Shown here: positions 53,201 to 61,818 of the stretch, one piece after another | Layout: each line of letters opens with the position of its first letter | Numbering within the stretch: the stretch's first letter is position 1 | From: Blastocatellia bacterium | GTDB lineage: Bacteria > Acidobacteriota > Blastocatellia > Chloracidobacteriales > Chloracidobacteriaceae | Length of the DNA stretch: 64,000 nucleotides | NCBI GenBank assembly: GCA_019695185.1 | Contig: JAIBAN010000020.1 | Coordinates: 1-64,000, forward strand | Direction of reading: 5' to 3' | The notes under the pieces: generated by a model | Databases searched by the model: none | What the model saw: the letters and a program-made list of their open reading frames with translations, nothing else | What the model was told of the DNA's origin: nothing | Program-made: the position numbers and the translations under genes

Positions 53201-54018
53201 TGCAAAATCGAGCCGTTCACGGTCGTTACCTGGTTGGCTACTTTTTCAAAACCGGCCCGCTTGTAAATGGCAATGTCATAGGTGGATTCCTCGGTGGCCC
53301 CAAACACCACCGGGTTGCCGCCCGGTTTCTGCCGGTTGTTTTGGGAATTTCCAAAAACCCAACTCAGGGCCGGACCGGCTTTGTACACCGGCTGGTAGGC
53401 TCCAACCCAGCGCACCCGTGGATGCTGATTGATTTTGGCCATTGTTTCAGGGGTTCCATAGACCAGAAACGCCTGATTCGGCACATATTGAATCACTTCC
53501 CCGCCCAGGCTCCGCACTTCGTCAAGCCAGGAATCACGCACCGGAGCCACAAACTGGACCAGATAATAATCCGCCTCAACTCCGGGCACTTCCCGAAACC
53601 CTCCGACGGCCCGGTAATTGGTGCCCGGATTGGTGCGAAGCGGGTCAAACTGCAAGCCCCGCAAACTGACCGTGGTATCAAGCGGAGTTACTTCCAGATT
53701 GTTTGAAGCCGGCCCGCGCCGCAAATTCTGGAGTGCCGTCGGAGAAACGGCGACCACCACATAAGAGCCATAATCCTCAATGATGGTTCCCACCTGGGCG
53801 GCGGCTTCCCGGTCAGCGGTGGAGCGAATCGGAATTTGGGAGAAAATCAATGACTGGTCATAAGCCAGCGGTTTGACGGATTGAGAGCTGACCGAACTGC
53901 CTGCGGTCAACCCGTTGCGCTCGTAAGCCCGCAGGTTGACATGGGGAAAACCACAAACCAGGACCCCCATGCCAAGTGCAATTGTAAGTGAAAACAACCA
54001 ACGCATATTTCGATTCAC
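50260..54018 (-). CDS. Secreted subtilisin-like serine protease with P-domain and TIG/dockerin-like C-terminus
   Basis: A 1,252-residue exported protease. The GTG at 54018 is preferred because AAGGAG sits 7 bp upstream; ATG 54006 and the frame from 54270 are alternatives. Signal peptide: WLFSLTIALGMGVLVCGF. An N-terminal propeptide-like part precedes a subtilase domain with Asp in VTVSVVDDGVG (about 357), His in ADGHGHLNATII (about 390) and Ser in SSGTSHACPLV (about 591). A P/homo-B-like domain (LNHTFDGDIALTLIAPDNT) follows, then the TIG (FAPIASAAGKTIVVKGTGF) and dockerin-like (WGDITGDGLRAQANDVALAR) tail ending SFGQTDF. Likely a surface or secreted broad protease. Confidence 0.92.
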   Translation of the reverse strand: MNRNMRWLFSLTIALGMGVLVCGFPHVNLRAYERNGLTAGSSVSSQSVKPLAYDQSLIFSQIPIRSTADREAAAQVGTIIEDYGSYVVVAVSPTALQNLRRGPASNNLEVTPLDTTVSLRGLQFDPLRTNPGTNYRAVGGFREVPGVEADYYLVQFVAPVRDSWLDEVRSLGGEVIQYVPNQAFLVYGTPETMAKINQHPRVRWVGAYQPVYKAGPALSWVFGNSQNNRQKPGGNPVVFGATEESTYDIAIYKRAGFEKVANQVTTVNGSILHRITLPNNYFNVIRARLKPEMVKTILSLSDVIAMDPYYKPTKEDERANQIIAGNYTSPGTIAAPGYNPQTQFGVNGQNVTVSVVDDGVGIPGDGGFYTTATNAKDGPLRGAAVGADGHGHLNATIIAGDTPFGSLDPTGYNYGLGVAPKAHIVNIPFLRTGYTGTEADTANDTLTTNGVNGVPGFISSNSWGNGTNSNAYDSFTAQFDGFVRDGSTAGTVDPLLIIFSAGNQGTSGLTRPKVAKNLIAVAASENLRSELDPAFTSLEEVPSFSSRGLAADGRIKPDITAPGDGVSGGRSGPDVLFGNIDTNHRWSSGTSHACPLVSGGAALFTQFWKNGHAGANPSPALVKAALINGAVEMTGTGATSPIPNGDEGWGRMNLKNVLNTGIPTQYIDQTQTLSSPGDNYVFTGTVADATKPLRVTLVWTDPPALNDPALVNNLDLEVSVGGNTYKGNVLSGGLSIAGGSFDTKNNVENVFLPAGLAVGTTMAVKVTATALNGDGVLGNADLTDQHFALVVVNATAASLPVINADNSLITAQNCAPANGAIDPGETVTLDFALRNIGTASTTNLTATLQATGGVVAPSAAQNYGALNSGGGPATRSFTFTASSGLTCGGVLTATFALQDGATNLGTVSFNFTVGALGAPATNTYSSGGISVPIPDNNTVTSTVNVPDSGQITDVNVKVRLNHTFDGDIALTLIAPDNTSIVLSNRRGSSGDNYGSGNNDCTGTFTVFDDAAATAISAGTPPYAGSFKPDQVLSALNGKASNGTWTLSINDDATQDTGTLFCWQLEITRSAYTCCSAAPGSVTVTGFAPIASAAGKTIVVKGTGFTAASQVFFGGTRLVPAASVTFVDAQTLNVVVPASTTGNGNINGYLTVVDGASQATTQALADNSTPPCSLTATFSEFVLWGDITGDGLRAQANDVALARAFTQFQATPTVRQRLAADVVPVNGACRGDGTLGATDIAFLRAVSFGQTDF

Positions 54019-54396
54019 TATGAAACTCCTTACTGTGCGTGAATAGAACTGACAGTCCTGGGTGGCCGCCATGAGAGGTTTCCCGTGCCAGGTTGTGTCG
54101 GTACCAAACAAATGTGATTTTGGAAATGTGTCGTTGCAAAGCGACTTGCCCAACCGTCCAACAGTCATTTCGTAGGTTGAATTTCCAGTGCAGGGCCTGA
54201 GCAAGCTGGACAGTGTGAACACCACAACCACACTGTTGAGGGTGATGGAATAGGTGCGGGCTTTGACCAATCGAGTGGAATGGTTTGAAATGACTGAGCG
54301 GTCGCCCCAAACTAACGACTTTCGGGCAAACTGTCAAGAAAGTACAGGAAAAACCGACCCGCGCGAGGAACCCCGCGCAGGATGAGAGAAATGAAA
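54019..54396. other. Intergenic region upstream of the subtilase
   Basis: 378 bp between the subtilase start and the tRNA-terminator hairpin at the integration site. It should hold the subtilase promoter. An open frame running through it lacks a ribosome-binding site and recognisable sequence. I see no repeat. Confidence 0.5.
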
Positions 54397-54423
54397 GAAG
54401 CCCACCTCGGCGAAGTGGGCTTC
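54397..54423 (-). terminator. Hairpin downstream of the tRNA-Lys fragment
   Basis: Stem GAAGCCCAC/GTGGGCTTC (54397-54405 with 54415-54423) with a 9-nt loop, followed on the minus strand by TTTCATTTCTCTC. It starts 9 bp after the 3' end of the tRNA fragment on the same strand, so it is likely the native terminator of the interrupted tRNA-Lys gene. Confidence 0.75.
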
Positions 54424-54431
54424 CATCACAA

Positions 54432-54474
54432 TGAGCCGTACTGGGATCGAACCAGTGACCCGCAGATTAAGAGT
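54432..54474 (-). other. Attachment-site scar: 3' fragment of tRNA-Lys(CUU), tRNA positions 31-73
   Basis: Read on the minus strand, the 43 nt give loop CTCTTAA (anticodon CUU), 3' anticodon strand TCTGC, variable region GGGTC, a perfect T-arm ACTGG-TTCGATC-CCAGT, acceptor strand ACGGCTC and discriminator A. Identity with a tRNA-Lys stops one base 5' of the anticodon loop; no matching 5' half or GAGCCGT strand is found upstream. This is the normal footprint of integrase-mediated insertion in a tRNA 3' half: the displaced fragment stays with its terminator, and the phage-like genes to the right belong to the insert. The intact tRNA should lie at the far end, outside the window. Confidence 0.85.
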
Positions 54475-54558
54475 GTATTTTCAACGGTTTACGGTGATTT
54501 CGCACGGTTCTGAATAACAATTTTTCAGCAGGTTGCAGCCGCTCCGGGACTCCAAACG

Positions 54559-54577
54559 GTTCGAAACAATTTCGAAC
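54559..54577. terminator. Perfect inverted repeat GTTCGAAA/TTTCGAAC
   Basis: An 8-bp perfect inverted repeat with a CAA spacer lies between the att scar and the end of the endolysin gene. On the plus strand it is followed by GTTTTT, giving a terminator-like form. It may alternatively serve as a recognition site near the element end. Confidence 0.55.
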
Positions 54578-54594
54578 GTTTTTGCCTATCTCGG

Positions 54595-55227
54595 TCACAA
54601 AAATGTCACATTCGCAAAAATCTTCTTGGCCGCTTTGTGAAACGCTTCACGTTCTGTCAGCCCCAAAAGGGCGCGATTGATTTTGCGAGTCAATTCCCTG
54701 AAGTTCCCCACATCTGCCAATCCTGACAAGCTGTTTGCGCTCCAATAAGCGCACGCGCTCAAAACCGCCCCCCTTGGCTCGGCCACGAGTTCCGGATGAT
54801 TCAGCCAGTCCTGTCCGCAGGCTTTTCCGTAGGCCCGGTAATTGTCTTTCCCGGTCAATTGAAAAATCCCCCGGCCACGATACCGCCACCCATCCCCACT
54901 TCGCTCGTCACCATTGCCAAGCTTGTTGGCATAGGCCCGGTTCGCAATCCGTTCCGGCTGTCTGGCATAAATGGTTGCAGTGGACCGGTCAAACCGGTTC
55001 GGGAATGTGGCAACGAGACCAGGTGCGCTGTAATTGAGATTTTCCGTCAATCGGGTAAACCCGCCAGTCTCATGGGCGGCTTGTGCCATAAATGCCGCCA
55101 CTCGCGCCGGGGTGGTAATCCCGAATTTAGGAAAAAACTCGTTGATTGCCGCCACGAGTTCCGCAGACCATGCTGGGTTTGCCGTCGGCGCAAAGGCGTG
55201 AAATTGTTCGAGAGTGATTCCGCTCAT
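54595..55227 (-). CDS. Phage GH19 endolysin (chitinase-like)
   Basis: A 210-residue single-domain glycoside hydrolase family 19 protein without signal peptide. The catalytic Glu lies in AFMAQAAHETGGF (about residue 54), followed by LTENLNYSAPGL, YANKLGNGDERSGDGWRYRG and RGIFQLTGKDNYRAYGK, as in phage and prophage lysozyme-like GH19 enzymes. It degrades peptidoglycan for lysis; export would need a holin, which I do not see here. It overlaps the tail-tip gene by 4 bp and is the last gene before the att scar, a common place for lysis genes. Confidence 0.93.
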   Translation of the reverse strand: MSGITLEQFHAFAPTANPAWSAELVAAINEFFPKFGITTPARVAAFMAQAAHETGGFTRLTENLNYSAPGLVATFPNRFDRSTATIYARQPERIANRAYANKLGNGDERSGDGWRYRGRGIFQLTGKDNYRAYGKACGQDWLNHPELVAEPRGAVLSACAYWSANSLSGLADVGNFRELTRKINRALLGLTEREAFHKAAKKIFANVTFL

Positions 55228-58200
55228 AATAAAACCAGAGTGAGGGTTGTTACAGAAACCTCGTTAGTGAAAATTGATTGAATCCCGCCGCCATACCGGT
55301 GCCGGACCTTGAACACGTAATCAGTGTTCGGACTGAGACCGGTTACCGTGAAATCAGTGGTGGCCGCTCCCACATTCCCAATGGAAACACCATCCTGGTA
55401 AATCTGGGTTTGGGTGTTGGTCGAGGAATTGCGGATCCAAAAAAGGTGAACGCTGTCGGAAGTGACCTGGTTGTACTGCAAATTCAAGGGCGGCGGATAT
55501 TGGTCCGTTGGCGTGGTTACCGTCACCTCGTTTGAGAACGACGAGAAATTCGGGCCCGTGAACGTTGCCCGCACTTTATAGGTGTATGACGTGTTTGCCG
55601 TCACGGATGTATCGGTGTAGCTGTAGGTGCTGGCTCCGACTGTCGCGTAATAGAGCCCGTTCCGGTAAATCTCAAAGCCATTGTTCGAGGTGTAGGGGAA
55701 TTGCCAATCCAGCACAATGCTGGTTGGTCCTGTTGCCTGGGCTACCAAAGCTGTGGGGGCAGGATAAGCCCCCGCTGGCGTGCTTACGGTTGCCTCGTTG
55801 CTGTAGGCCGAGAACTGGCCATTCCCGTAATAATGGCGAAGTTTGTAAATGTAGGTGTTCCCCGGCAAAACAGAATAATCGTCGTAAGTTGTTCGGGTTG
55901 GGTCAAGAATCAGTTCCCCGGCAATTCCCGTGCGGGCAAGCCGGGTTTCGGTGTTGCTGGTCGTGTTGCGGGTCCATGCCAGATTGACAATTGATCCGGA
56001 AAAGCTGGGAATCGTCAGGTTGCTGGGGGCAGGCAGATTTGAGGGGAAATCAACACCGGCAGTCGAAATCTCGGCTGAATAGTTGGGACCGGAATAAACG
56101 TTGCGGACCGAATAATAATAGACGGTGCCAACCACCCCGGTTGTATCGGTGTAGGTGGTCGTAGTGGCTCCGAGGGTTGCCAGCAGCGTCCGACCAAACC
56201 CTCCTGACTGCTGCCGGTAAACTTCAACCCCGGTATTGGTGGTGCTGTTGCGGGTCCAGTTGAGTTGAACCTGACCAGGCGCTGTTGTGGCACTCAGGCC
56301 GGTTGGAGCCGAATAGGTTCCGGTGCTGTTGGTGGTGCCATTGGCGCTCGATGAGAACGCCGAGTAATTCCCCCCTGAATAAACGTTGCGCACCTGATAT
56401 TTGTAGGTCGTCCCCGGCTGGAGCCCGGATCGCTGATACGTTGTGACAGCGGCCCCCAGGGTGGCAACCAGAAAATAGGTGCTTGAAGTCGGTGACAGTG
56501 CCTCCCAAACCTCAACCCCGGTGTTGGTCGTGCTGTTGCGGGTCCACGAAAGATTGAGCGCCGTATCTGATGCGGCTGAAACGGAAAGCGAGGTCGGAGC
56601 CGGGAACGCCGAGTTTGACGGCGTGGTGACAGTTGCCTCGTTTGAAAATCCGGAATCCCCGCCGGAATAACTGTTGTAAACCTTATAGGTGTAGGTGGTG
56701 GCCGGGTTGCAGGCGTTATCCGTATAGGTCGTGGTGGTTGCCCCCACTGTGGCCAGAAAAACCCCGTTTCTATAAATCGAGGCACTTGTGTTGCTCGTGG
56801 TGTTGCGAGTCCAACTCAGTGCAACCGAAAACTCACTCTGGGCAATGGCCGAAAGGTTGAGCGGTGCCGGGAACTGCACGCCGCCTTGGGTGGTGGCCTG
56901 TGCGGTGTTCGAGTAATTGCTGAGGTTTCCGCCTGAAAAGCTGTTGCGCACCTGATAGGTGTAGGTGGTGTTGCTGGAAAGCCCGGTATCGCTGAACGTG
57001 GTTACAGCGGCCCCCAGAGTGGTCAGAAGCGCCCCATTGCGGAAAATCTGCACACCGGTGTTGCTCGTGGTGTTGCGAGTCCAGCTCAGATCAATCTGAG
57101 AAGTGCTGGCAGCCGTGGCCGTCAGGCCGGAAGGTGCCGGATAGGTCTCGCTGTTGGTGGTGGCGTTCACCGTGGCCGTAAAATCCGAAATCTGGGCATT
57201 TGGATACAGGTGCCGGATTTTGTAAAAATATTGGGTTGAGGCCGAAAGCCCGGTGTCGCTGTAGGTTGTGGTGCCTACGTTGACCGTGACGAGCAAGGAC
57301 ATGCTTGAAGTCGAAGTTCCCCGCCAAATCTCAGTGCGCAGCGGCCCGCCGGTGGTTGAATCGGTCCAGGCCAAATTGATTTGAGAGGTGCTGGCAGCCG
57401 TGGCAGAAAGCCCAGTGGGGGCAGCATATCCCCCGCCTGTTCCACCGGTCGTTAATGTCCGGCAGATGGTGGCCGCATACGGACTTGTTTTGCTGCCTGA
57501 GAAATAATGCACGAGCAAAATCGTGTATTCAGTGTCGGCAGTCAATCCGGTAATCGAATAGCTCGTTGCGGATCCGCTGGAAAGCCCGGTGTCAACAAAT
57601 CCGTCCCGGTAAACCAGGATGCAATTGGTTGAGGTGTTGTCGGTCGCGTTCCGAGTCCAGGTGATGTCAATTTGCGTGGCGCTGACGGCCACAGCAACCA
57701 GGTTGGTCGGTGCCAGCCGCGAGCCGCTTGATTCAGTGGTATTGGCCGTGGTTTGGGCAGAATAATCAGAGAAAGCTGTCCCGTACTTTGCCCGTACCTG
57801 ATGGTTGTAGCTTAGGCCCGCACTCAAACCCGAATCATTGTAATAGAACTGAGTCCCCGGAACGGTGCCCACAAGCGCGCCATTCCGGTAAATCTCAAAT
57901 CCGGTTTGACCGGTGCCGGTTGGATACCAGCAGAATCGCGCCTTGGTGGAGCCGGACACGTCGCCCTTGCCGGATTGGGTGCTTGTCACCGGTGCCGGAT
58001 AAAAAGCTGAAGTGGTGATTGAAACCTCATTTGAGAAATCCGAGACACCAGCGGCATAAACGTTTTTGACTTTGTAATAATAGAGCGTTGTGGTTGCGGT
58101 TGACCCGTCAATGTACTCGGTCACCTTCCCGGCGGTTGCGATCATGGCATAGGTGCCACCTGAACCGGTTTTGCGCCAGATTTCCACCCCGGTATTTTCG

Positions 58201-61127
58201 GTCGTGTTGGCTGTCCAAGTCAGCCGCACATTGCTCGTGCTGTTGAGTAGGGCAGCCGCGAGCCCTGACGGTGCCGTTTGCTGAATCACCACGTTGCCGA
58301 GGCCCTCAAATGTTTTTGCGCTGGTGATATTCGAAAAAGATTCATCCCCTGCCGGGTTCACCCGAAAATCATAGGTGGTGTTTGGCAACAGCCCTGTCAC
58401 CTGATAGCTCGTGGCACCGGCTGCCGTCAGGGTTCCGGCTGCGGTTGCGGTTGCCTGCCTGTCATTCGGCACGATGTACCACGTCACGCTGACGCCGCTC
58501 GTGCCGGAATATTCCCACGTCAAATCCACGGTTGAAGCCGATGACGGAACCGCTTTCAGGTTCCGGATCACATACGAACCTGGGTCTGTAGCTGGCGGCT
58601 GGGTGGTGCGGAACGTCTCACCAATCACCCAAAACGGCTGGCTGAAACCGAATTTGTTCCGCAATCGAAACTTGTAAATCGCCTCTGGTGAATTGTACGG
58701 CGTTTCGGCCACGTCCTTGAACCCTATCGGGTCGGCGTATTTTCGAACATGGGAGATGGTCGCAGCCACGCCATCACCCTGAAATGGGTACAGCCTCGCC
58801 GCCAGGATCAAAGTCAAAAAACGGTCATAGACGGTGATTTCCGCCGCGTCAATGCTGGCGGCGTTGGCTTCGAGGTCGGTCAACCGGTTCGGAATTCGGA
58901 CCGAGAGCACCGATTGCACTTTGTCATCCGGCAGGCGCTTTCGGTCAATGACTTTCGCCTCGGTGATTTTGGCAATGTTCGGAATGTCAGTGTCAGTGTT
59001 GCCGTTTGCGTTCGGGTTACCTGTCCAGGTGTAAGTAAACGAGGCCGCATCATCCACGTTTTGACCGACGGTCACCGCCTTGTAGGTCCGCTCAATTCCC
59101 GCTTCGCTCGCCAGGGTTGCCACGAAAATCACCGCCGTATCAATCAGAGAAAACCTTTCTCCGGCAATGTGGCTGCCAATCTGGTCAGATGTGCCTTTTT
59201 GCCCCCGGCGGAGATTCGAAAGCGTAAACCGCCGTGGGAAACCGGAAACCTGCGAGGCCGTTTCCCATTGAATTACCTCGTTGCCCAGAATGGCGAGATT
59301 GGCCCCCGCATCCAAGTCGCCACCGGATGCACTCGCCAAAGAACCAAAATACAAATCCACCGTCACCGTGTTCGTAGTGTCCGTACCGGTGCCGGTGAAG
59401 TTTCCGAGCGCGCCCACGGCAACGCCCATCGTTGCCTGATTCGACCACTCGGCGATTTTTTCAAAACCCAAGCCCATATCCTTGAAAAGAGCCGCCCCTT
59501 CCCAATTTCCCGGCCCGCGTGCTGCACAGGCCGCGTAATAGCCGAGTTCCGGGTCACCGGCCCGCAAATTGGGCAAATTGAACAAGGTGGCAATGGATTG
59601 CGGCGGCGTGTTGACTGGAAACGGCTCGTAGCCGTCCCCTCCGTCGCCCTGGCCAGCCGGGTCGAATACCGAGACTTCCTGGGCGACTCCCACAAACTGC
59701 AACGGTGCCGGCGCTGTCCCCCGCACTTCCTTGATTCGCACAAAATAGGTGAAGCCGCCAATTTCAACCGTGATGCTGTCAGTCGGCTTCAACCATGCGT
59801 ATTTCCACCCCAATGGCAACGCAAATTGATTGCGTTCCAACCAGGCTTGATAGAGTTCCCGCTGTGCCAGCAAGCGGGCCTCGCGCGGAATCAGCGTGCA
59901 TGGCACGTCCAGCGTCTCGGTTTTTTCCGAGCGCACGGCCTGCCGGGTTTCCCGTTGGGTGTTGGATTGCCCGTCCCGTCGAGGGTCAAAAAACTTCACC
60001 TCGATTTGCCGGGAAAGCTGCGGCTCGTCAATCAGGGTCGAATCAATCAAAGGCGGCGGTTCGTTGGATTCCGTTTGCGGTCCGCCTTCCTGCACTCCCA
60101 AGTCATCTTCCGAGATCATCGCCACGGGATCAGCCGTCAGGAGGGTACCCCGCACCACGCCATCAGCCTCGTAGAAATCGCAGTTGTACACCCTGGCCAG
60201 GATTTCAAGCATACTTTTTGGTGATGACCGGGTTGCCTGCACGAATCCGCGCACCTCGATGTTTTCAAGGGCGGTGAAATTAAAATCAGCCGGTGCCAGC
60301 CCTACGGTGCCGCATAACTCCGCGCAAATCTCATCCAAGGTTTTGACGGTTTTGTGTTCCACCTGGAACGTGAAGTTGGGCACCGCGTTACCAAACTTCG
60401 TCAAATTGAATTTTTCGAAAACAACATAGCACCGGCCCCGGTAGGCAGGGGTTGAGCCGGTTCCCTTTTTGCCATCCACATCCGCCTGTATCAAAGGGTC
60501 CACCAATTGGGTGTCATTTCCCGGATAGATGGCAATCGAGGCGAAATTGCCTGAATTGGTGGTCAGGTTAATGGTGCCGGTGCCGTCCGGCGTGGTCACC
60601 TGGTCGTAGCGGTCAATTGAGTAGCTGCCGTTCGGGTTGGGGGGCAAAAACTGGTTGTAATCAGTGTCAGGGGCTGCATCCGGGTCATACACTCCAGATG
60701 GCCCCGTTGATGCCTCGGAGGTGTCCTCGTTGTAAATGAGGGTGGTGTTTGCCCAAATCTTTGTGACTTTCAGCGGCCCCAGGCCGAGCATGACGGCCAA
60801 ATCCACATCATAGGTGATGTCTTCCGTCGCCGGTCGCCGAGGCCCTTTCCCGCCGGATGTCTTTTCGGTTTTCTTCCGGATGCCCGATGTCCAAATCACG
60901 TTCCCGGCAATAACGAGGCCCCCGCCTTTGTTGTCCGTTGGGTTGGCACCGTAAATGCGCGGGATGTTCTGGCCATAGGCCGAGTTCTGTACAAAAAGGT
61001 CACCCTCGTATTTCCCGCGCTGGATGGCTTTAGGTTTGGGCGTGAGAAGTCTCTGGGTGATAGCCGAAGCCGCGCTTGCGGCAAGGGAAACCAAAGCTGA
61101 AATGATAAATGGTTCAGCGCCCGACAT
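55224..61127 (-). CDS. Phage tail-tip protein (J-like/GTA gp15-like) with 12 fibronectin type III repeats
   Basis: A 1,967-residue protein. The N-terminal ~830 residues match tail-tip/host-specificity proteins of the J/GTA type: ISALVSLAASAASAITQRLL, SAYGQNIPRIYGANPTDNKG, a central domain with LLDTAVIFVATLASEAG-type sequence and the characteristic IPNRLTDLEANAASIDAAEI. The rest is twelve FN3 domains of about 85 residues (for example YPAPSGLTATAASTSQIDLS, WTRNTTSNTGVQIFRN, TYTYQVRNSFSGG). FN3 stalks on tail tips are thought to bind carbohydrate or cell surfaces. The start overlaps the end of the NlpC/P60 gene by 14 bp and the end overlaps the endolysin by 4 bp. A 491-residue antisense open frame is a shadow. 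Confidence 0.9.
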   Translation of the reverse strand: MSGAEPFIISALVSLAASAASAITQRLLTPKPKAIQRGKYEGDLFVQNSAYGQNIPRIYGANPTDNKGGGLVIAGNVIWTSGIRKKTEKTSGGKGPRRPATEDITYDVDLAVMLGLGPLKVTKIWANTTLIYNEDTSEASTGPSGVYDPDAAPDTDYNQFLPPNPNGSYSIDRYDQVTTPDGTGTINLTTNSGNFASIAIYPGNDTQLVDPLIQADVDGKKGTGSTPAYRGRCYVVFEKFNLTKFGNAVPNFTFQVEHKTVKTLDEICAELCGTVGLAPADFNFTALENIEVRGFVQATRSSPKSMLEILARVYNCDFYEADGVVRGTLLTADPVAMISEDDLGVQEGGPQTESNEPPPLIDSTLIDEPQLSRQIEVKFFDPRRDGQSNTQRETRQAVRSEKTETLDVPCTLIPREARLLAQRELYQAWLERNQFALPLGWKYAWLKPTDSITVEIGGFTYFVRIKEVRGTAPAPLQFVGVAQEVSVFDPAGQGDGGDGYEPFPVNTPPQSIATLFNLPNLRAGDPELGYYAACAARGPGNWEGAALFKDMGLGFEKIAEWSNQATMGVAVGALGNFTGTGTDTTNTVTVDLYFGSLASASGGDLDAGANLAILGNEVIQWETASQVSGFPRRFTLSNLRRGQKGTSDQIGSHIAGERFSLIDTAVIFVATLASEAGIERTYKAVTVGQNVDDAASFTYTWTGNPNANGNTDTDIPNIAKITEAKVIDRKRLPDDKVQSVLSVRIPNRLTDLEANAASIDAAEITVYDRFLTLILAARLYPFQGDGVAATISHVRKYADPIGFKDVAETPYNSPEAIYKFRLRNKFGFSQPFWVIGETFRTTQPPATDPGSYVIRNLKAVPSSASTVDLTWEYSGTSGVSVTWYIVPNDRQATATAAGTLTAAGATSYQVTGLLPNTTYDFRVNPAGDESFSNITSAKTFEGLGNVVIQQTAPSGLAAALLNSTSNVRLTWTANTTENTGVEIWRKTGSGGTYAMIATAGKVTEYIDGSTATTTLYYYKVKNVYAAGVSDFSNEVSITTSAFYPAPVTSTQSGKGDVSGSTKARFCWYPTGTGQTGFEIYRNGALVGTVPGTQFYYNDSGLSAGLSYNHQVRAKYGTAFSDYSAQTTANTTESSGSRLAPTNLVAVAVSATQIDITWTRNATDNTSTNCILVYRDGFVDTGLSSGSATSYSITGLTADTEYTILLVHYFSGSKTSPYAATICRTLTTGGTGGGYAAPTGLSATAASTSQINLAWTDSTTGGPLRTEIWRGTSTSSMSLLVTVNVGTTTYSDTGLSASTQYFYKIRHLYPNAQISDFTATVNATTNSETYPAPSGLTATAASTSQIDLSWTRNTTSNTGVQIFRNGALLTTLGAAVTTFSDTGLSSNTTYTYQVRNSFSGGNLSNYSNTAQATTQGGVQFPAPLNLSAIAQSEFSVALSWTRNTTSNTSASIYRNGVFLATVGATTTTYTDNACNPATTYTYKVYNSYSGGDSGFSNEATVTTPSNSAFPAPTSLSVSAASDTALNLSWTRNSTTNTGVEVWEALSPTSSTYFLVATLGAAVTTYQRSGLQPGTTYKYQVRNVYSGGNYSAFSSSANGTTNSTGTYSAPTGLSATTAPGQVQLNWTRNSTTNTGVEVYRQQSGGFGRTLLATLGATTTTYTDTTGVVGTVYYYSVRNVYSGPNYSAEISTAGVDFPSNLPAPSNLTIPSFSGSIVNLAWTRNTTSNTETRLARTGIAGELILDPTRTTYDDYSVLPGNTYIYKLRHYYGNGQFSAYSNEATVSTPAGAYPAPTALVAQATGPTSIVLDWQFPYTSNNGFEIYRNGLYYATVGASTYSYTDTSVTANTSYTYKVRATFTGPNFSSFSNEVTVTTPTDQYPPPLNLQYNQVTSDSVHLFWIRNSSTNTQTQIYQDGVSIGNVGAATTDFTVTGLSPNTDYVFKVRHRYGGGIQSIFTNEVSVTTLTLVLL

Positions 61128-61545
61128 CAGTCACCCCCGGAATCCTGTACCGGCCACAAACCCGGCGTTCCCAACGGGAATCAAACCGGTGCTCGCAAAC
61201 GCCATTCTCAATTGCGTGAATACAGGTCCAAACGTCGCCCTCAACCTTTGAAACAATCGCAGCGTGTTGCGGCGCTCGGTAACGAATCAACAGAATATCC
61301 CCCGGCTGTACCGGCTCATCTTCCGATATGGGTTCAAGCTGGGCGTCCACCATTTCCTGTAACAATGTTCCATCTGGACGCCGCCGGTAATCGGTCCGGT
61401 CCTGCAACTCAATCCCCAAATCCCGTCCAACGCACACAAGCAACCCGACACAATCCACCCCAATACCCTTTAGGCGTCCTTGGTGCTGGAACGGGGTTCC
61501 CAGATAGGAACGGGCAGTTTCGACAATTTGCGAGCGAGTTGGCAT
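61114..61545 (-). CDS. Phage NlpC/P60 family cell-wall peptidase (GTA gp14-like)
   Basis: A 143-residue peptidase starting at MPTRSQIVETARSYLGTPF (61545); the longer open frame to 61611 has no family sequence. The catalytic Cys is in GIGVDCVGLLVCVGR, the His in RAPQHAAIVS, and VQPGDILLIRY is the usual segment before the His. This matches the tail-associated peptidase that follows the DUF2163 gene in Rhodobacter gene transfer agents and related phages; it opens peptidoglycan during DNA entry. It overlaps the tail-tip gene by 14 bp and is separated from the upstream tail genes by a terminator array. Confidence 0.9.
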   Translation of the reverse strand: MPTRSQIVETARSYLGTPFQHQGRLKGIGVDCVGLLVCVGRDLGIELQDRTDYRRRPDGTLLQEMVDAQLEPISEDEPVQPGDILLIRYRAPQHAAIVSKVEGDVWTCIHAIENGVCEHRFDSRWERRVCGRYRIPGVTDVGR

Positions 61546-61631
61546 GGGCGAGAACCTACCATGACCTCTTTCCCTGTTTGTGAATAAAAAACGGACCGTT
61601 GCGGACCGCAAAAGACTGACAAAAACGGTCC

Positions 61632-61801
61632 GGGTTTAACCAGGGTGACAAAAAAAACCCATTGCGGGTTTAACCAGGGTGACAAAAAAAACCCATTGCG
61701 GGTTTAACCAGGGTGACAAAAAAAACCCATTGCGGGTTTAACCAGGGTGACAAAAAAAACCCATTACGGGTTTAACCAGGGTGACAAAAAAAACCCATTA
61801 C
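61632..61801. repeat. Five 34-bp tandem repeats, each a terminator-like hairpin on the minus strand
   Basis: Perfectly phased units begin at 61632, 61666, 61700, 61734 and 61768. Three end CCCATTGC and two CCCATTAC. On the minus strand each gives stem AAACCC, a 5-nt loop, GGGTTT and a T-run, i.e. a weak intrinsic terminator, repeated five times. They lie between the 93-residue gene and the NlpC/P60 gene of the phage module. There are no spacers, so this is not CRISPR. Confidence 0.95.
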
Positions 61802-61818
61802 GGGTCAAACCAAGCATG

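Noticed and set aside
54432-54474. A complete tRNA-Lys gene
   Set aside because: Only the 3' part from position 31 is present; neither the 5' acceptor strand nor the D-arm can be found within 150 bp upstream on the minus strand.
58749-60224. 491-codon plus-strand open frame inside the phage tail-tip gene
   Set aside because: Antisense to a recognisable J-like protein; sequence is Arg/His-rich without family features.
61632-61801. 34-bp direct repeats considered as a CRISPR array or plasmid iterons
   Set aside because: Units are contiguous without unique spacers, contain a hairpin plus T-run, and no cas or replication gene is near.
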